From the NCBI GenBank assembly GCA_947631855.1, contig CANRMX010000003.1, forward strand, positions 74,728-116,788: 42,061 nt of DNA. The letters run 5' to 3'. The stretch's first letter is position 1, and each line of letters begins with the position of its first letter. A program made the position numbers and the translations under genes. Source of the stretch: an uncultured Clostridia bacterium. GTDB lineage: Bacteria; Bacillota; Clostridia; Oscillospirales; Acutalibacteraceae. Under the pieces are notes generated by a model, which did no database searches, was not told the origin of the DNA, and saw nothing but the letters and a program-made list of their open reading frames with translations. Of this stretch, positions 33,771-41,274 are shown piece by piece.

Positions 33771-35651
33771 TTGCAGACATACGCTGCGGGTACGGTGGAT
33801 GTGGCCGTCATCGGCGCGGGCCACGCGGGCATCGAGGCCGGGCTGGCCAGCGCACGGCTGGGCTGCAGCACCGCCGTGTTCACCATCAATCTGGATGCGG
33901 TGGGCAACTGCCCCTGCAATCCCAGCATCGGCGGCACCGCCAAGGGCCACCTGGTGCGGGAGATCGACGCCCTGGGCGGCGAGATGGGCCGGGCCGCCGA
34001 CGAATGCACCCTCCAGAGCCGGATGCTGAACCTGGGCAAGGGCCCGGCGGTGCACTCCCTCCGGGCGCAGATCGACCGCAATCACTACGCCCGGCGGATG
34101 AAGCACGCCCTGGAAACTTGTGAAAATCTTTCACTTTATCAGGCAGAGGTGGTGGATTTATCCCCCACCGATAGCGGGTGGCTGCTCACCACCCGGCTGG
34201 GCGCCCAATACAGTGCGGGGGCGGTGATCCTCTGCACCGGGACGTTCCTGGGCGGCAAGGTGTTCGTGGGGGAGGTCTCCTACGACAGCGGCCCGGACGG
34301 GATGTTCCCGGCCGCTTTCCTGCCCGATGCGCTGCGGCGGCTGGGGATCTCGCTCCGCCGCTTCAAGACCGGCACCCCGGCCCGGGTGTTGAAATCTACC
34401 ATTGATTTCTCCAACTTGGAGGAGCAGCACGGCGACGAGCTCTGCACTCCCTTTTCCTACGATACCGAGACGCCGCCGGAGAACCAGCGGGTGTGCCACG
34501 TCAGCTGGACCAACGAGCAGACCCGGCAGGTGATTTTGGACAATCTGCACCGCTCGCCGCTGTACGCCGGGAAGATCGAGGGCATCGGCCCGCGTTACTG
34601 CCCCAGCATCGAGGACAAGATGGTGCGCTTCCCGGACAAGGCGCGGCACCAGCTGTTCATCGAGCCCTGCGGGCTGGACACCGAGGAGATGTACCTCCAG
34701 GGCATGAGCTCCTCCCTGCCGGAGGAGGTGCAGCGGGCGTTCTACCGCACCATCCCCGGGCTGGAGCACGCCCAGATCATGCGCAGCGCCTACGCCATCG
34801 AATACGATTGCTGCGACCCCCAGCAGTTGAACGCCGCCCTGGAATTTCGCGCCCTGCCCGGCCTCTACGGCGCGGGGCAGTTCAACGGCAGCTCCGGCTA
34901 CGAGGAGGCCGCCGCCCAGGGGCTGATCGCCGGGATCAACGCCGCCCGGAAGGTGCAGGGCAAGGAACGGTTTATTCTGGACCGGGCCAGCAGCTACATC
35001 GGCACGCTGATCGACGACCTGATCACCAAGGGCGTCAGCGACCCCTACCGCATGATGACCTCCCGTTCCGAGTACCGGCTGGTGCTGCGGCAGGATAACG
35101 CCGATGAGCGCCTGACGCCGCTGGGCAGGGAGATCGGGCTGATCCCCGACCGCCGGTGGGAAAAGTTCCGGCGCAAGGAATCCCAGAAGCAGGCGGAGAT
35201 GAAGCGGGCCCTCACCACGGTCTTCCCGCCGTCGGAGGCGCTGAACGCCCTGCTGGTTTCACGTGGAACCTCTCCGGTGAGCACCGGCGTGAAGCTGGCG
35301 GAATTGCTGCGCAGGCCCCAGATCGGCTACGACGATCTGACAGCGATCGACACCGGCCGCCCGGACGTGCCCCGGGCCGTGCTGGAAAGCGTGGAGATCA
35401 GCCTGAAATACGAGGGCTACATCAAAAAGCAGCAGGCGGATATCGAGGAGATGCGCCGGCTGGAGCAGAAGCGTCTGCCCGCAGACATCGTCTATGGGGA
35501 GATCGGCGGCCTGCGGCTGGAGGCCAGAGAGAAGCTGGACAAGGTGCGGCCGGAGAACATCGGCCAGGCGGGGCGCATCTCCGGGGTGAGCCCGGCGGAC
35601 GTCTCGGTGCTGCTCATCTGGCTGGCCGCCCACGGGCAGCCGGAGGCATGA
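33771..35651 (+). CDS. mnmG: tRNA uridine-5-carboxymethylaminomethyl(34) synthesis enzyme MnmG
   Basis: FAD-dependent partner of MnmE. 626 residues from TTG 33771 with AGAGGAGAGG 6 nt upstream. In-frame starts further up lie inside repeat DNA. Motifs: FAD-binding GAGHAGIEAG (about residues 13-22), NPSIGGTAKGHLVREIDALGGEMG, TGTFLGGKVFVG, GRYCPSIEDK-like GPRYCPSIEDKM, and the C-terminal MnmE- and tRNA-binding part (ISGVSPADVSVLLIWL). An apparent parS-like site lies inside it (35255-35270). rsmG follows after 18 bp. Confidence 0.97.
   Translation: MQTYAAGTVDVAVIGAGHAGIEAGLASARLGCSTAVFTINLDAVGNCPCNPSIGGTAKGHLVREIDALGGEMGRAADECTLQSRMLNLGKGPAVHSLRAQIDRNHYARRMKHALETCENLSLYQAEVVDLSPTDSGWLLTTRLGAQYSAGAVILCTGTFLGGKVFVGEVSYDSGPDGMFPAAFLPDALRRLGISLRRFKTGTPARVLKSTIDFSNLEEQHGDELCTPFSYDTETPPENQRVCHVSWTNEQTRQVILDNLHRSPLYAGKIEGIGPRYCPSIEDKMVRFPDKARHQLFIEPCGLDTEEMYLQGMSSSLPEEVQRAFYRTIPGLEHAQIMRSAYAIEYDCCDPQQLNAALEFRALPGLYGAGQFNGSSGYEEAAAQGLIAGINAARKVQGKERFILDRASSYIGTLIDDLITKGVSDPYRMMTSRSEYRLVLRQDNADERLTPLGREIGLIPDRRWEKFRRKESQKQAEMKRALTTVFPPSEALNALLVSRGTSPVSTGVKLAELLRRPQIGYDDLTAIDTGRPDVPRAVLESVEISLKYEGYIKKQQADIEEMRRLEQKRLPADIVYGEIGGLRLEAREKLDKVRPENIGQAGRISGVSPADVSVLLIWLAAHGQPEA
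35255..35270. promoter_or_regulatory. parS-like site inside mnmG
   Basis: GGTTTCACGTGGAACC matches the 16-bp parS consensus TGTTTCACGTGAAACA at 13 positions, with the central TTTCACGTG intact. It could be a lower-affinity ParB loading site, as degenerate sites near oriC are known in Bacillus. Confidence 0.55.
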
Positions 35652-35669
35652 GCGGAAAGGAGAGGCATC

Positions 35670-36383
35670 ATGGAGGCGTTCACATCCATTTTGATCGGGA
35701 AAGCCAAGGCTGCGGGGATCAAGCTCACCCCGGAACAGGCGGAGAAATTCCGGCTCTACTATGAGCTGCTGACGGCGTGGAACGAAAAGATGAACCTGAC
35801 CGCCATCACCGGCCCGGCGGAGGTGGCGGAGAAGCATTTTATCGATAGCCTTACTCTGCTGGCCCACTGCAAGCTCAAGCCCGGGGCGAAGCTCATGGAC
35901 GTGGGCACCGGCGCGGGATTTCCCGGCGTGCCGTTAAAAATCATGCGGCCGGATCTCCAGCTGACCCTGCTGGACGGACAGAACAAGCGGCTGGTGTTCC
36001 TGGAGGCGGTGTGCGCCGCCCTGGGGATCGAAGCGGAGCGCATCCACAAGCGGGCGGAGGAGGCCGGGCGCATCCCAGCGCTGCGGGAATCCTTCGATGT
36101 GGTCACCGCCCGGGCGGTGGCGCCGCTGAACATTCTGGCGGAATACTGCCTGCCGCTGGTGAAGATGAAAGGCTTTTTCCTGGCCATGAAAGGCCCCGGC
36201 GCGGCGGAGGAATTGGCGCAGTCGGAACGCGCGCTGACGCTGCTGGGCGGCGAGCGGGCCAGGGTGATCGCCTTCACCCTGCCGGAAGCAGGGGAGCGGA
36301 ACATCGTCGCGGTGCAGAAGCGCGCCTTCACGCCCAAGGAATATCCCCGCCACGGGGGAACGATCACCAAGCACCCTTTATAA
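35670..36383 (+). CDS. rsmG: 16S rRNA (guanine(527)-N7)-methyltransferase RsmG
   Basis: SAM-dependent methyltransferase acting on G527 of 16S rRNA; loss gives low-level streptomycin resistance in other species. 237 residues. SAM-binding motif LMDVGTGAGFPGVPLKI (about 71-87), preceded by the family-typical YELLTAWNEKMNLTAIT and HFIDSLTLL. VVTARAVAPLNILAEYCLPL follows. AAAGGAGAGG precedes ATG 35670. Last gene of the mnmG-rsmG unit. Confidence 0.96.
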   Translation: MEAFTSILIGKAKAAGIKLTPEQAEKFRLYYELLTAWNEKMNLTAITGPAEVAEKHFIDSLTLLAHCKLKPGAKLMDVGTGAGFPGVPLKIMRPDLQLTLLDGQNKRLVFLEAVCAALGIEAERIHKRAEEAGRIPALRESFDVVTARAVAPLNILAEYCLPLVKMKGFFLAMKGPGAAEELAQSERALTLLGGERARVIAFTLPEAGERNIVAVQKRAFTPKEYPRHGGTITKHPL

Positions 36384-36458
36384 CACGCTGCTCGAGCGCG
36401 ATTATATTTTTGCGGTTTAATACTGCCCACTGCACGAGAGCGGTGTCAAGTTTTTCGC

Positions 36459-36592
36459 CAAGCCTTTTTTCCAAAAAGGCTTGCGTGGTGTGGAGCAGCG
36501 CTCCACGACCTTAACTTCTCCGGAACGCAGGAGGGGCGTGCAAACAGTCCAGTGGACTGTTTGCACTGGGGGACCCGAACGAGGGGTCCCCC
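36459..36592. repeat. cassette of four hairpins between rsmG and the GNAT gene
   Basis: Four hairpins stand in a row: 36459-36483 (11-bp stem CAAGCCTTTTT, 3-nt loop), 36490-36506 (GTGGAGC-AGC-GCTCCAC), 36538-36566 (13-bp stem GTGCAAACAGTCC, loop AGT) and 36568-36592 (GGGGGACCC, 7-nt loop, GGGTCCCCC). The first has T-runs on both sides and may act as a terminator for rsmG. The set looks like an intergenic mobile or structural repeat rather than a gene, and no open frame of note lies in it. Confidence 0.75.
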
Positions 36593-36642
36593 ATTGAAGC
36601 AGATCAAGTCTGCACGCAATGATCCATACAGGAGGAACACCC

Positions 36643-37089
36643 ATGAATTTGTTGATGAGACGGGCGGCGCTGGGAGATCTGGCAGCGCTGGACAAGGTCA
36701 TGCAGGTCATCAGCAACGGCCCGGCCGATCCTGCCAAGGCGGGCCCGCTGGTGGAAAAGCTGGCGGCGGCCGAGGACAAATACCTGTTGGTGGCCGTGGA
36801 TCAGGACACCGATACCCTCTGTGGCAGTCTGCTGGGGGTGGTGTTCGAGGATATCTGTGGGGATTGTCGCCCCATCCTGCTGGTGGAGAACGTGGCCGTC
36901 CTGCCGGACTATCAGGGCAAAGGCGTGGGCCGCGCCATGTTCCGGGAGATCGGGCTGTGGGCAAAGGAAAAGGACTGCCACTACGCCATCCTGGTCTCCG
37001 GGATGCAGCGGCTGGGCGCCCACCGCTTCTATCACGCCCTGGGGTACCAGGAAGTGAAGGGCTTCAAAAAGTATCGGCTGGGCGAATAA
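36643..37089 (+). CDS. GNAT-family N-acetyltransferase
   Basis: 148-residue acetyltransferase domain. The acetyl-CoA-binding segment is VENVAVLPDYQGKGVGRAMF (Q-x-x-G-x-G/A motif), followed by AILVSGMQRLGAHRFYHALGYQEV, the standard GNAT C-terminal part with the FYxxLGY pattern. Substrate cannot be predicted. AGGAGG precedes ATG 36643. It is an extra gene between rsmG and noc, where most Firmicutes have none, and is flanked upstream by the hairpin cassette. Confidence 0.9.
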   Translation: MNLLMRRAALGDLAALDKVMQVISNGPADPAKAGPLVEKLAAAEDKYLLVAVDQDTDTLCGSLLGVVFEDICGDCRPILLVENVAVLPDYQGKGVGRAMFREIGLWAKEKDCHYAILVSGMQRLGAHRFYHALGYQEVKGFKKYRLGE

Positions 37090-37183
37090 TCCCACGCCAA
37101 AAAATTTTTCGCCCCTGACAGCTTTCAGCAAAATGTGCGCCCGGGCCGTGGTAAAATCGTGCCTGTAAGGAGGGAACGGCACA

Positions 37184-37981
37184 ATGTTTACCAGGGACAA
37201 GCTCAAGCTGACGCGTCTGCCGGTGGAGAAGATTTTGCCCAATCCCTCCCAGCCCCGCAAATATTTCCCGCCCGACGAGCTGGAAAGCCTTGCCCAGAGC
37301 ATCCGGGAAAACGGCCTGCTGCAGCCCGTCACCGTGCGGAGGGACAACGGCGCGTATTTCCTCGTGGCGGGCGAAAGGCGGCTGCGGGCCTGCAAGCTGG
37401 CGGGGCTCCGGGAGATCCCCGTGCTGGTCACCGGCTGCGACCCGGTGGACAGCGCAGTGCTTGCGCTGCTGGAGAATCTCCAGCGCAGCGACTTGCAGAT
37501 GTTCGAGCAGGCCAACGCCATCGTCAACCTGCTGCGAGAGTGGCAGATCACCCAGGAGGAGGCCGCCAAGCGCCTGGGGATGAGCCAGTCCTATCTGGCC
37601 AACAAGGTGCGGCTGTTGAAGCTCACGCCCCAGGAGCAGGAAGAGGTGCTGGAAAACAAGCTCACCGAGCGCCACGCCCGGGCCCTGCTGCGCATCGACG
37701 ACAGCACCCTGCGGCAAAAGGTGCTGCGGACGGTGATCGACAAGAAGCTCAACGTCTCCCAGACCGAGGAACTGATCTCCGCCCTGGCCCGGCCACAGCC
37801 TGCCGGGCAGCGGCAAAAGCGCACCTTCGTGGCCAAGGACATCCGCATCTTCATGAACACCATCGACCATGCGGTGGACGCCATGAAGACCGCGGGCATC
37901 CACGCCGAGACCCGGCGAAAGGAGACGGACGACTATATCGAGTGCATCGTGCGCATCCCAAAATTACGAGTACAAGTTTAA
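37184..37981 (+). CDS. noc: ParB-like nucleoid occlusion protein (Noc-like)
   Basis: ParB paralogue. 265 residues: ParB N-terminal CTPase domain (RLPVEKILPNPSQPRKYFPPDELE, LVAGERRLRACKLAG, ENLQRSDLQMFEQANAI), a helix-turn-helix (ITQEEAAKRLGMSQSYLANKVRLLKL) and a C-terminal dimerisation part. Position between rsmG and parA is that of Noc. The N-terminus is only about 11 residues before the ParB core (MFTRDKLKLTRLP) and shows no clear amphipathic membrane-targeting helix as in B. subtilis Noc. It could therefore be a second chromosomal ParB rather than a membrane-linked Noc. Confidence 0.8.
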   Translation: MFTRDKLKLTRLPVEKILPNPSQPRKYFPPDELESLAQSIRENGLLQPVTVRRDNGAYFLVAGERRLRACKLAGLREIPVLVTGCDPVDSAVLALLENLQRSDLQMFEQANAIVNLLREWQITQEEAAKRLGMSQSYLANKVRLLKLTPQEQEEVLENKLTERHARALLRIDDSTLRQKVLRTVIDKKLNVSQTEELISALARPQPAGQRQKRTFVAKDIRIFMNTIDHAVDAMKTAGIHAETRRKETDDYIECIVRIPKLRVQV

Positions 37982-38043
37982 CCCATTCCCTTATTCATTT
38001 CCCACAGGGAGAAGGCCGAGGCTTTTGCGCCCCGGCCTTCTCC

Positions 38044-38059
38044 CGTTTCACGTGAAACA
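38044..38059. promoter_or_regulatory. parS centromere site
   Basis: CGTTTCACGTGAAACA matches the parS consensus TGTTTCACGTGAAACA at 15 of 16 positions. It lies between the Noc-like gene and parA, where ParB would load. This supports the parA-parB pair as a working chromosome segregation system. Confidence 0.9.
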
Positions 38060-38084
38060 AAAATAAACGCCCGACCCCCTTTTC

Positions 38085-38108
38085 TTTCCCGTTGATTTGT
38101 GGTAGAAT
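38085..38108 (+). promoter_or_regulatory. probable parA-parB promoter
   Basis: An extended -10, TGGTAGAAT (core 38103-38108), has only a weak -35 (TTTCCC or TTTTCT region near 38080-38088). The start would lie near 38115, ~33 nt before parA. The parS site lies ~45 bp upstream, so ParB spreading may influence expression. Confidence 0.5.
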
Positions 38109-38147
38109 AGGGCAGAATGAGAGAACAGACCCGGAAAGGAGCTGCCC

Positions 38148-38912
38148 ATGGGAAAGATCATAGCCGTCGCGAACCAGAAGGGCGGCGTGGGGAAGACCAC
38201 CACCGCCGTGAACCTGGCAGCGGCGCTGGGCGCGAATCACAAGAAAGTGCTGCTCATCGATGCGGACCCCCAGGGGAACGCCACCAGCGGCGTGGGCGTG
38301 GATCGCCGGGAATGCACCGTCAGCGTCTACGACGTGTTGATCGGCGGGGAGCCCGTCGCAAGCGGCGTGGTGCAGACCGACTTTGCAGGTTTATCGATCC
38401 TGCCCTCCCACATCGACCTGGCGGCGGCGGAGATCGAGCTGGCCTCCGCGCCGGGGAGAGAAAGCACCCTGAAAGCCGCCCTGGGCCCGGTGCGGGCCGA
38501 ATACGACTATGTGCTGATCGACTGCCCGCCCTCTTTGGGATTGATCACCACCAACGCCCTCACCGCAGCGGACACGCTGCTGATCCCCATCCAGTGCGAG
38601 TATTACGCCCTGGAGGGGCTCTCCCAGCTGATGAACACCGTGCGCAGGGTGAAACGGCAGTATAACCAGCGGCTGGAGATCGAAGGGGTGCTGCTCACCA
38701 TGTACGACGGCCGGCTGAACCTGACCCAGCAGGTGGTGGAGGAAGTGAAGAAATACTTCCCACGCAAGGTGTTCCGGGCGGTGATCCCCCGCACCGTGCG
38801 GCTTTCCGAGGCCCCCAGCTTCGGCCAGCCTGCCCTGTACTACGACCGCACCTCCCGGGGCGCATTGGCCTATGGGGAGCTGGCGGCGGAAATTCTGAAA
38901 AACGACCGGTAA
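38148..38912 (+). CDS. parA: chromosome partitioning ATPase ParA (Soj)
   Basis: Walker-type ATPase that binds DNA and works with ParB-parS in origin segregation; Soj also modulates DnaA. 254 residues: deviant Walker A NQKGGVGKTTTAVNLAAAL (residues 8-26, with the signature lysine KGGVGKT), DADPQGNATSGVG, and Walker B YVLIDCPPSLGLIT. The C-terminal part ends YGELAAEILKNDR. AAAGGAG precedes ATG 38148. parB starts 18 bp downstream. Confidence 0.96.
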   Translation: MGKIIAVANQKGGVGKTTTAVNLAAALGANHKKVLLIDADPQGNATSGVGVDRRECTVSVYDVLIGGEPVASGVVQTDFAGLSILPSHIDLAAAEIELASAPGRESTLKAALGPVRAEYDYVLIDCPPSLGLITTNALTAADTLLIPIQCEYYALEGLSQLMNTVRRVKRQYNQRLEIEGVLLTMYDGRLNLTQQVVEEVKKYFPRKVFRAVIPRTVRLSEAPSFGQPALYYDRTSRGALAYGELAAEILKNDR

Positions 38913-38930
38913 CGGCGGAAAGGAAAAACG

Positions 38931-39788
38931 ATGGCAGTGAAGAAACGCGGGCTGGGCAGAGGATTGGACCTGATCTTCGCCGAGAACACCGAGAGCGCCG
39001 CAGAAGGCGCCGTCAGCGTGAAGCTCAGCGAGATCGAGCCCAACCGGGAACAGCCCAGAAAAGAATTTGACAGCGAAGCCCTGTCCGAATTGGCGGATTC
39101 CATCGCCCAGCACGGCGTGCTGCAGCCCCTGCTGCTGAGACCCATGCTGTCCGGGGAATACCGCATCGTGGCGGGCGAACGCCGCTGGCGGGCGGCGCGG
39201 ATGGCCGGGCTCACCGAAGTGCCGGCGGTGGTAAGAGAGATGACCGACGCGGAGGAAATGCTCTTCGCGCTGATCGAGAACCTCCAGCGGGAAGACCTGA
39301 CGCCGCTGGAGGAGGCCAGAGGCTACCGCACGTTGATCGAGTCCCAGGGCCTCACCCAGGAGGAAGTCTCCCGGGCGGTGGGGAAATCCCGGCCCACGGT
39401 GACCAACGCCCTGCGGCTGCTGCATCTGCCGGAAGAAGTGCAGCAGATGCTGGAAGACGGGACCATCTCCGCGGGACACGCCCGGGCGCTGTTGAGCTTC
39501 AAGGATGAAAACGCCCTGGCGGCGGGTATCCTCAAGGCCCGGCAGGGTGCCTCCGTGCGGGAGCTGGAGGCCATGGCCCAGCGCACCGCCAAAAAGGCCG
39601 CCCCGGGCGGGAAAAGCGCCCCCAGGAACCGCTACTATGAGGAGGCCCAGCTGGCTGTGGGCCAATACCTGGGCCGCAAGGTGAAGGTGGCGGGCACGAA
39701 GAAAAAAGGCGTGCTGCAGATCGAATTCTACGGCGAAGAAGATCTGAAAAACCTGCTGGGCGAGCTGAAGCTGCAAGGCGGCGAATAG
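38931..39788 (+). CDS. parB: chromosome partitioning protein ParB (Spo0J)
   Basis: CTP-dependent DNA clamp that loads at parS and recruits SMC. 285 residues: ParA-stimulating N-terminus with GLGRGLDLIF, CTPase core with REQPRKEFD, RIVAGERRWRAARMAGL and ALIENLQREDLTPLEEA, and a helix-turn-helix (LTQEEVSRAVGKSRPTVTNALRLLHLP). The C-terminal dimer domain ends VLQIEFYGEEDLKNLLGEL. Clearly the orthodox ParB; the Noc-like gene 1.7 kb upstream is its paralogue. Confidence 0.96.
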   Translation: MAVKKRGLGRGLDLIFAENTESAAEGAVSVKLSEIEPNREQPRKEFDSEALSELADSIAQHGVLQPLLLRPMLSGEYRIVAGERRWRAARMAGLTEVPAVVREMTDAEEMLFALIENLQREDLTPLEEARGYRTLIESQGLTQEEVSRAVGKSRPTVTNALRLLHLPEEVQQMLEDGTISAGHARALLSFKDENALAAGILKARQGASVRELEAMAQRTAKKAAPGGKSAPRNRYYEEAQLAVGQYLGRKVKVAGTKKKGVLQIEFYGEEDLKNLLGELKLQGGE

Positions 39789-39832
39789 ACAGGCATTGTC
39801 CGGCGAAGCAAAGAAAAGCGAGGTAAATAGAT

Positions 39833-41110
39833 ATGCTGGATATCAAACTGATCCGCACCAACCCGGAGCTGGTGAAGGAGAACATCAAAAAGAAATTCCA
39901 GGACGAAAAGCTGGTCCTGGTGGACGAGGTGCTGGAGCTGGACGCGGCGTTCCGGGCCTCCAAGGGCCGGGGCGACGAGCTGCGGGCCAAGCGCAACGCC
40001 ATCAGCAAGGAGATCGGCGGGCTGATGAAGCAGGGCAAGCGGGCGGAGGCCGAGGAGGTCAAGCAGCAGGTGGCGGCCATCGCGGACGAGCTGGCGGAGA
40101 TGGAGCGCCGGGAGGAGGAGATGACCGAGGAGATCCGCAAGCGGATGCTGGTGATCCCCAACATCATCGACGAGTCGGTGCCCATCGGCAAAGACGACAG
40201 CGAAAACGTGGAGGTGGAGCGTTTCGGCGAACCCAAGGTGCCGGACTATGAAGTGCCCTATCACACAGATATCATGGAGAAATTCCACGGCATCGACCTG
40301 GACAGCGCCCGCCGCACCAGCGGCAACGGCTTCTACTATCTCATGGGGGACATTGCCCGGCTGCATTCGGCCATCCTCAGCTATGCCCGGGACTTCATGG
40401 TGGGCAAGGGCTTCACCTACTGCGTGCCGCCCTTCATGATCCGCAGCGACGTGGTCACCGGCGTGATGAGCTTTGCCGAGATGGAGAACATGATGTACAA
40501 GATCGAGGGCGAAGACCTGTACCTCATCGGCACCAGCGAGCACTCCATGATCGGCAAATTCATCGACGAGATCCTGCCGGAGGACGCCCTGCCCCAGACC
40601 CTCACCAGCTATTCTCCCTGCTTCCGCAAGGAGGTTGGCGCCCACGGCATCGAAGAGCGCGGCGTGTACCGCATCCACCAGTTCGAGAAGCAGGAGATGA
40701 TCGTGGTCTGCAAGCCCGAGGACAGCATGGAATGGTTCCACAAGCTGTACATGTACACGGTGGAGCTGTTCCGCTCCATGGATATCCCGGTGCGCACCCT
40801 GGAGTGCTGCTCCGGCGACCTGGCCGATCTCAAGGTGAAGAGCATCGACGTGGAGGCCTGGTCGCCCCGGCAGAAGAAATACTTCGAGGTGGGCAGCTGC
40901 TCCAATCTGGGGGATGCCCAGGCCCGGCGGCTGCGCATCCGCATCAAGGGCAAGGAGGGCAACTACTTTGCCCACACCCTGAACAACACCGTGGTGGCGC
41001 CGCCCCGGATGCTCATCGCGTTCCTGGAGAACAATCTCCAGGCCGACGGCACGGTCAAGATCCCCGAGCCCCTGCGCGCCTATATGGGCGGGCAGACGGA
41101 ACTGCACTGA
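39833..41110 (+). CDS. serS: seryl-tRNA synthetase
   Basis: Class II synthetase that charges tRNA-Ser (and tRNA-Sec where present) with serine. 425 residues: N-terminal antiparallel coiled coil (about 30-105, LRAKRNAISKEIGGLMKQGK...) that contacts the tRNA variable arm. The catalytic domain has motif 2 (YSPCFRKEVGAHGIEERGVYRIHQF) and motif 3 (VAPPRMLIAFLENNLQADG). Ends PLRAYMGGQTELH. A GAGGT site precedes ATG 39833, 44 bp after parB. No T-box fits in that gap. Confidence 0.97.
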   Translation: MLDIKLIRTNPELVKENIKKKFQDEKLVLVDEVLELDAAFRASKGRGDELRAKRNAISKEIGGLMKQGKRAEAEEVKQQVAAIADELAEMERREEEMTEEIRKRMLVIPNIIDESVPIGKDDSENVEVERFGEPKVPDYEVPYHTDIMEKFHGIDLDSARRTSGNGFYYLMGDIARLHSAILSYARDFMVGKGFTYCVPPFMIRSDVVTGVMSFAEMENMMYKIEGEDLYLIGTSEHSMIGKFIDEILPEDALPQTLTSYSPCFRKEVGAHGIEERGVYRIHQFEKQEMIVVCKPEDSMEWFHKLYMYTVELFRSMDIPVRTLECCSGDLADLKVKSIDVEAWSPRQKKYFEVGSCSNLGDAQARRLRIRIKGKEGNYFAHTLNNTVVAPPRMLIAFLENNLQADGTVKIPEPLRAYMGGQTELH

Positions 41111-41115
41111 ATACA

Positions 41116-41157
41116 CACGGCTTCGAGCAAAGAATCTGCCTGGAGCCGTGCTTTTTT
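41116..41157 (+). terminator. terminator after serS
   Basis: CACGGCTTC (41116-41124) pairs with GGAGCCGTG (41142-41150), 17-nt loop, followed by CTTTTTT. It closes the parA-parB-serS unit. Confidence 0.8.
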
Positions 41158-41186
41158 GGGATATCCGCCAAAAAACCCGGAAGGGC

Positions 41187-41215
41187 TTGCAAATGGCGGA
41201 TTCCGGTGCTATAAT
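41187..41215 (+). promoter_or_regulatory. sigma-A promoter of guaB
   Basis: TTGCAA (41187-41192), 17-bp spacer, extended -10 TGCTATAAT (core 41210-41215). Start near 41222. The ~53-nt leader is too short for a purine riboswitch, so any purine control must act on initiation. Confidence 0.85.
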
Positions 41216-41274
41216 ACAGACTTAAATTAGCAGAGGAATCAGAAAAATCCAAAGGAAAGAGAAGGGATGCGTGT

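Noticed and set aside
39789-39832. T-box leader before serS
   Set aside because: Only 44 bp separate parB and serS, with no T-box sequence or terminator.
41216-41274. Purine riboswitch before guaB
   Set aside because: The leader is only about 53 nt, too short for a purine or PRPP/guanine aptamer, and no aptamer core is visible.
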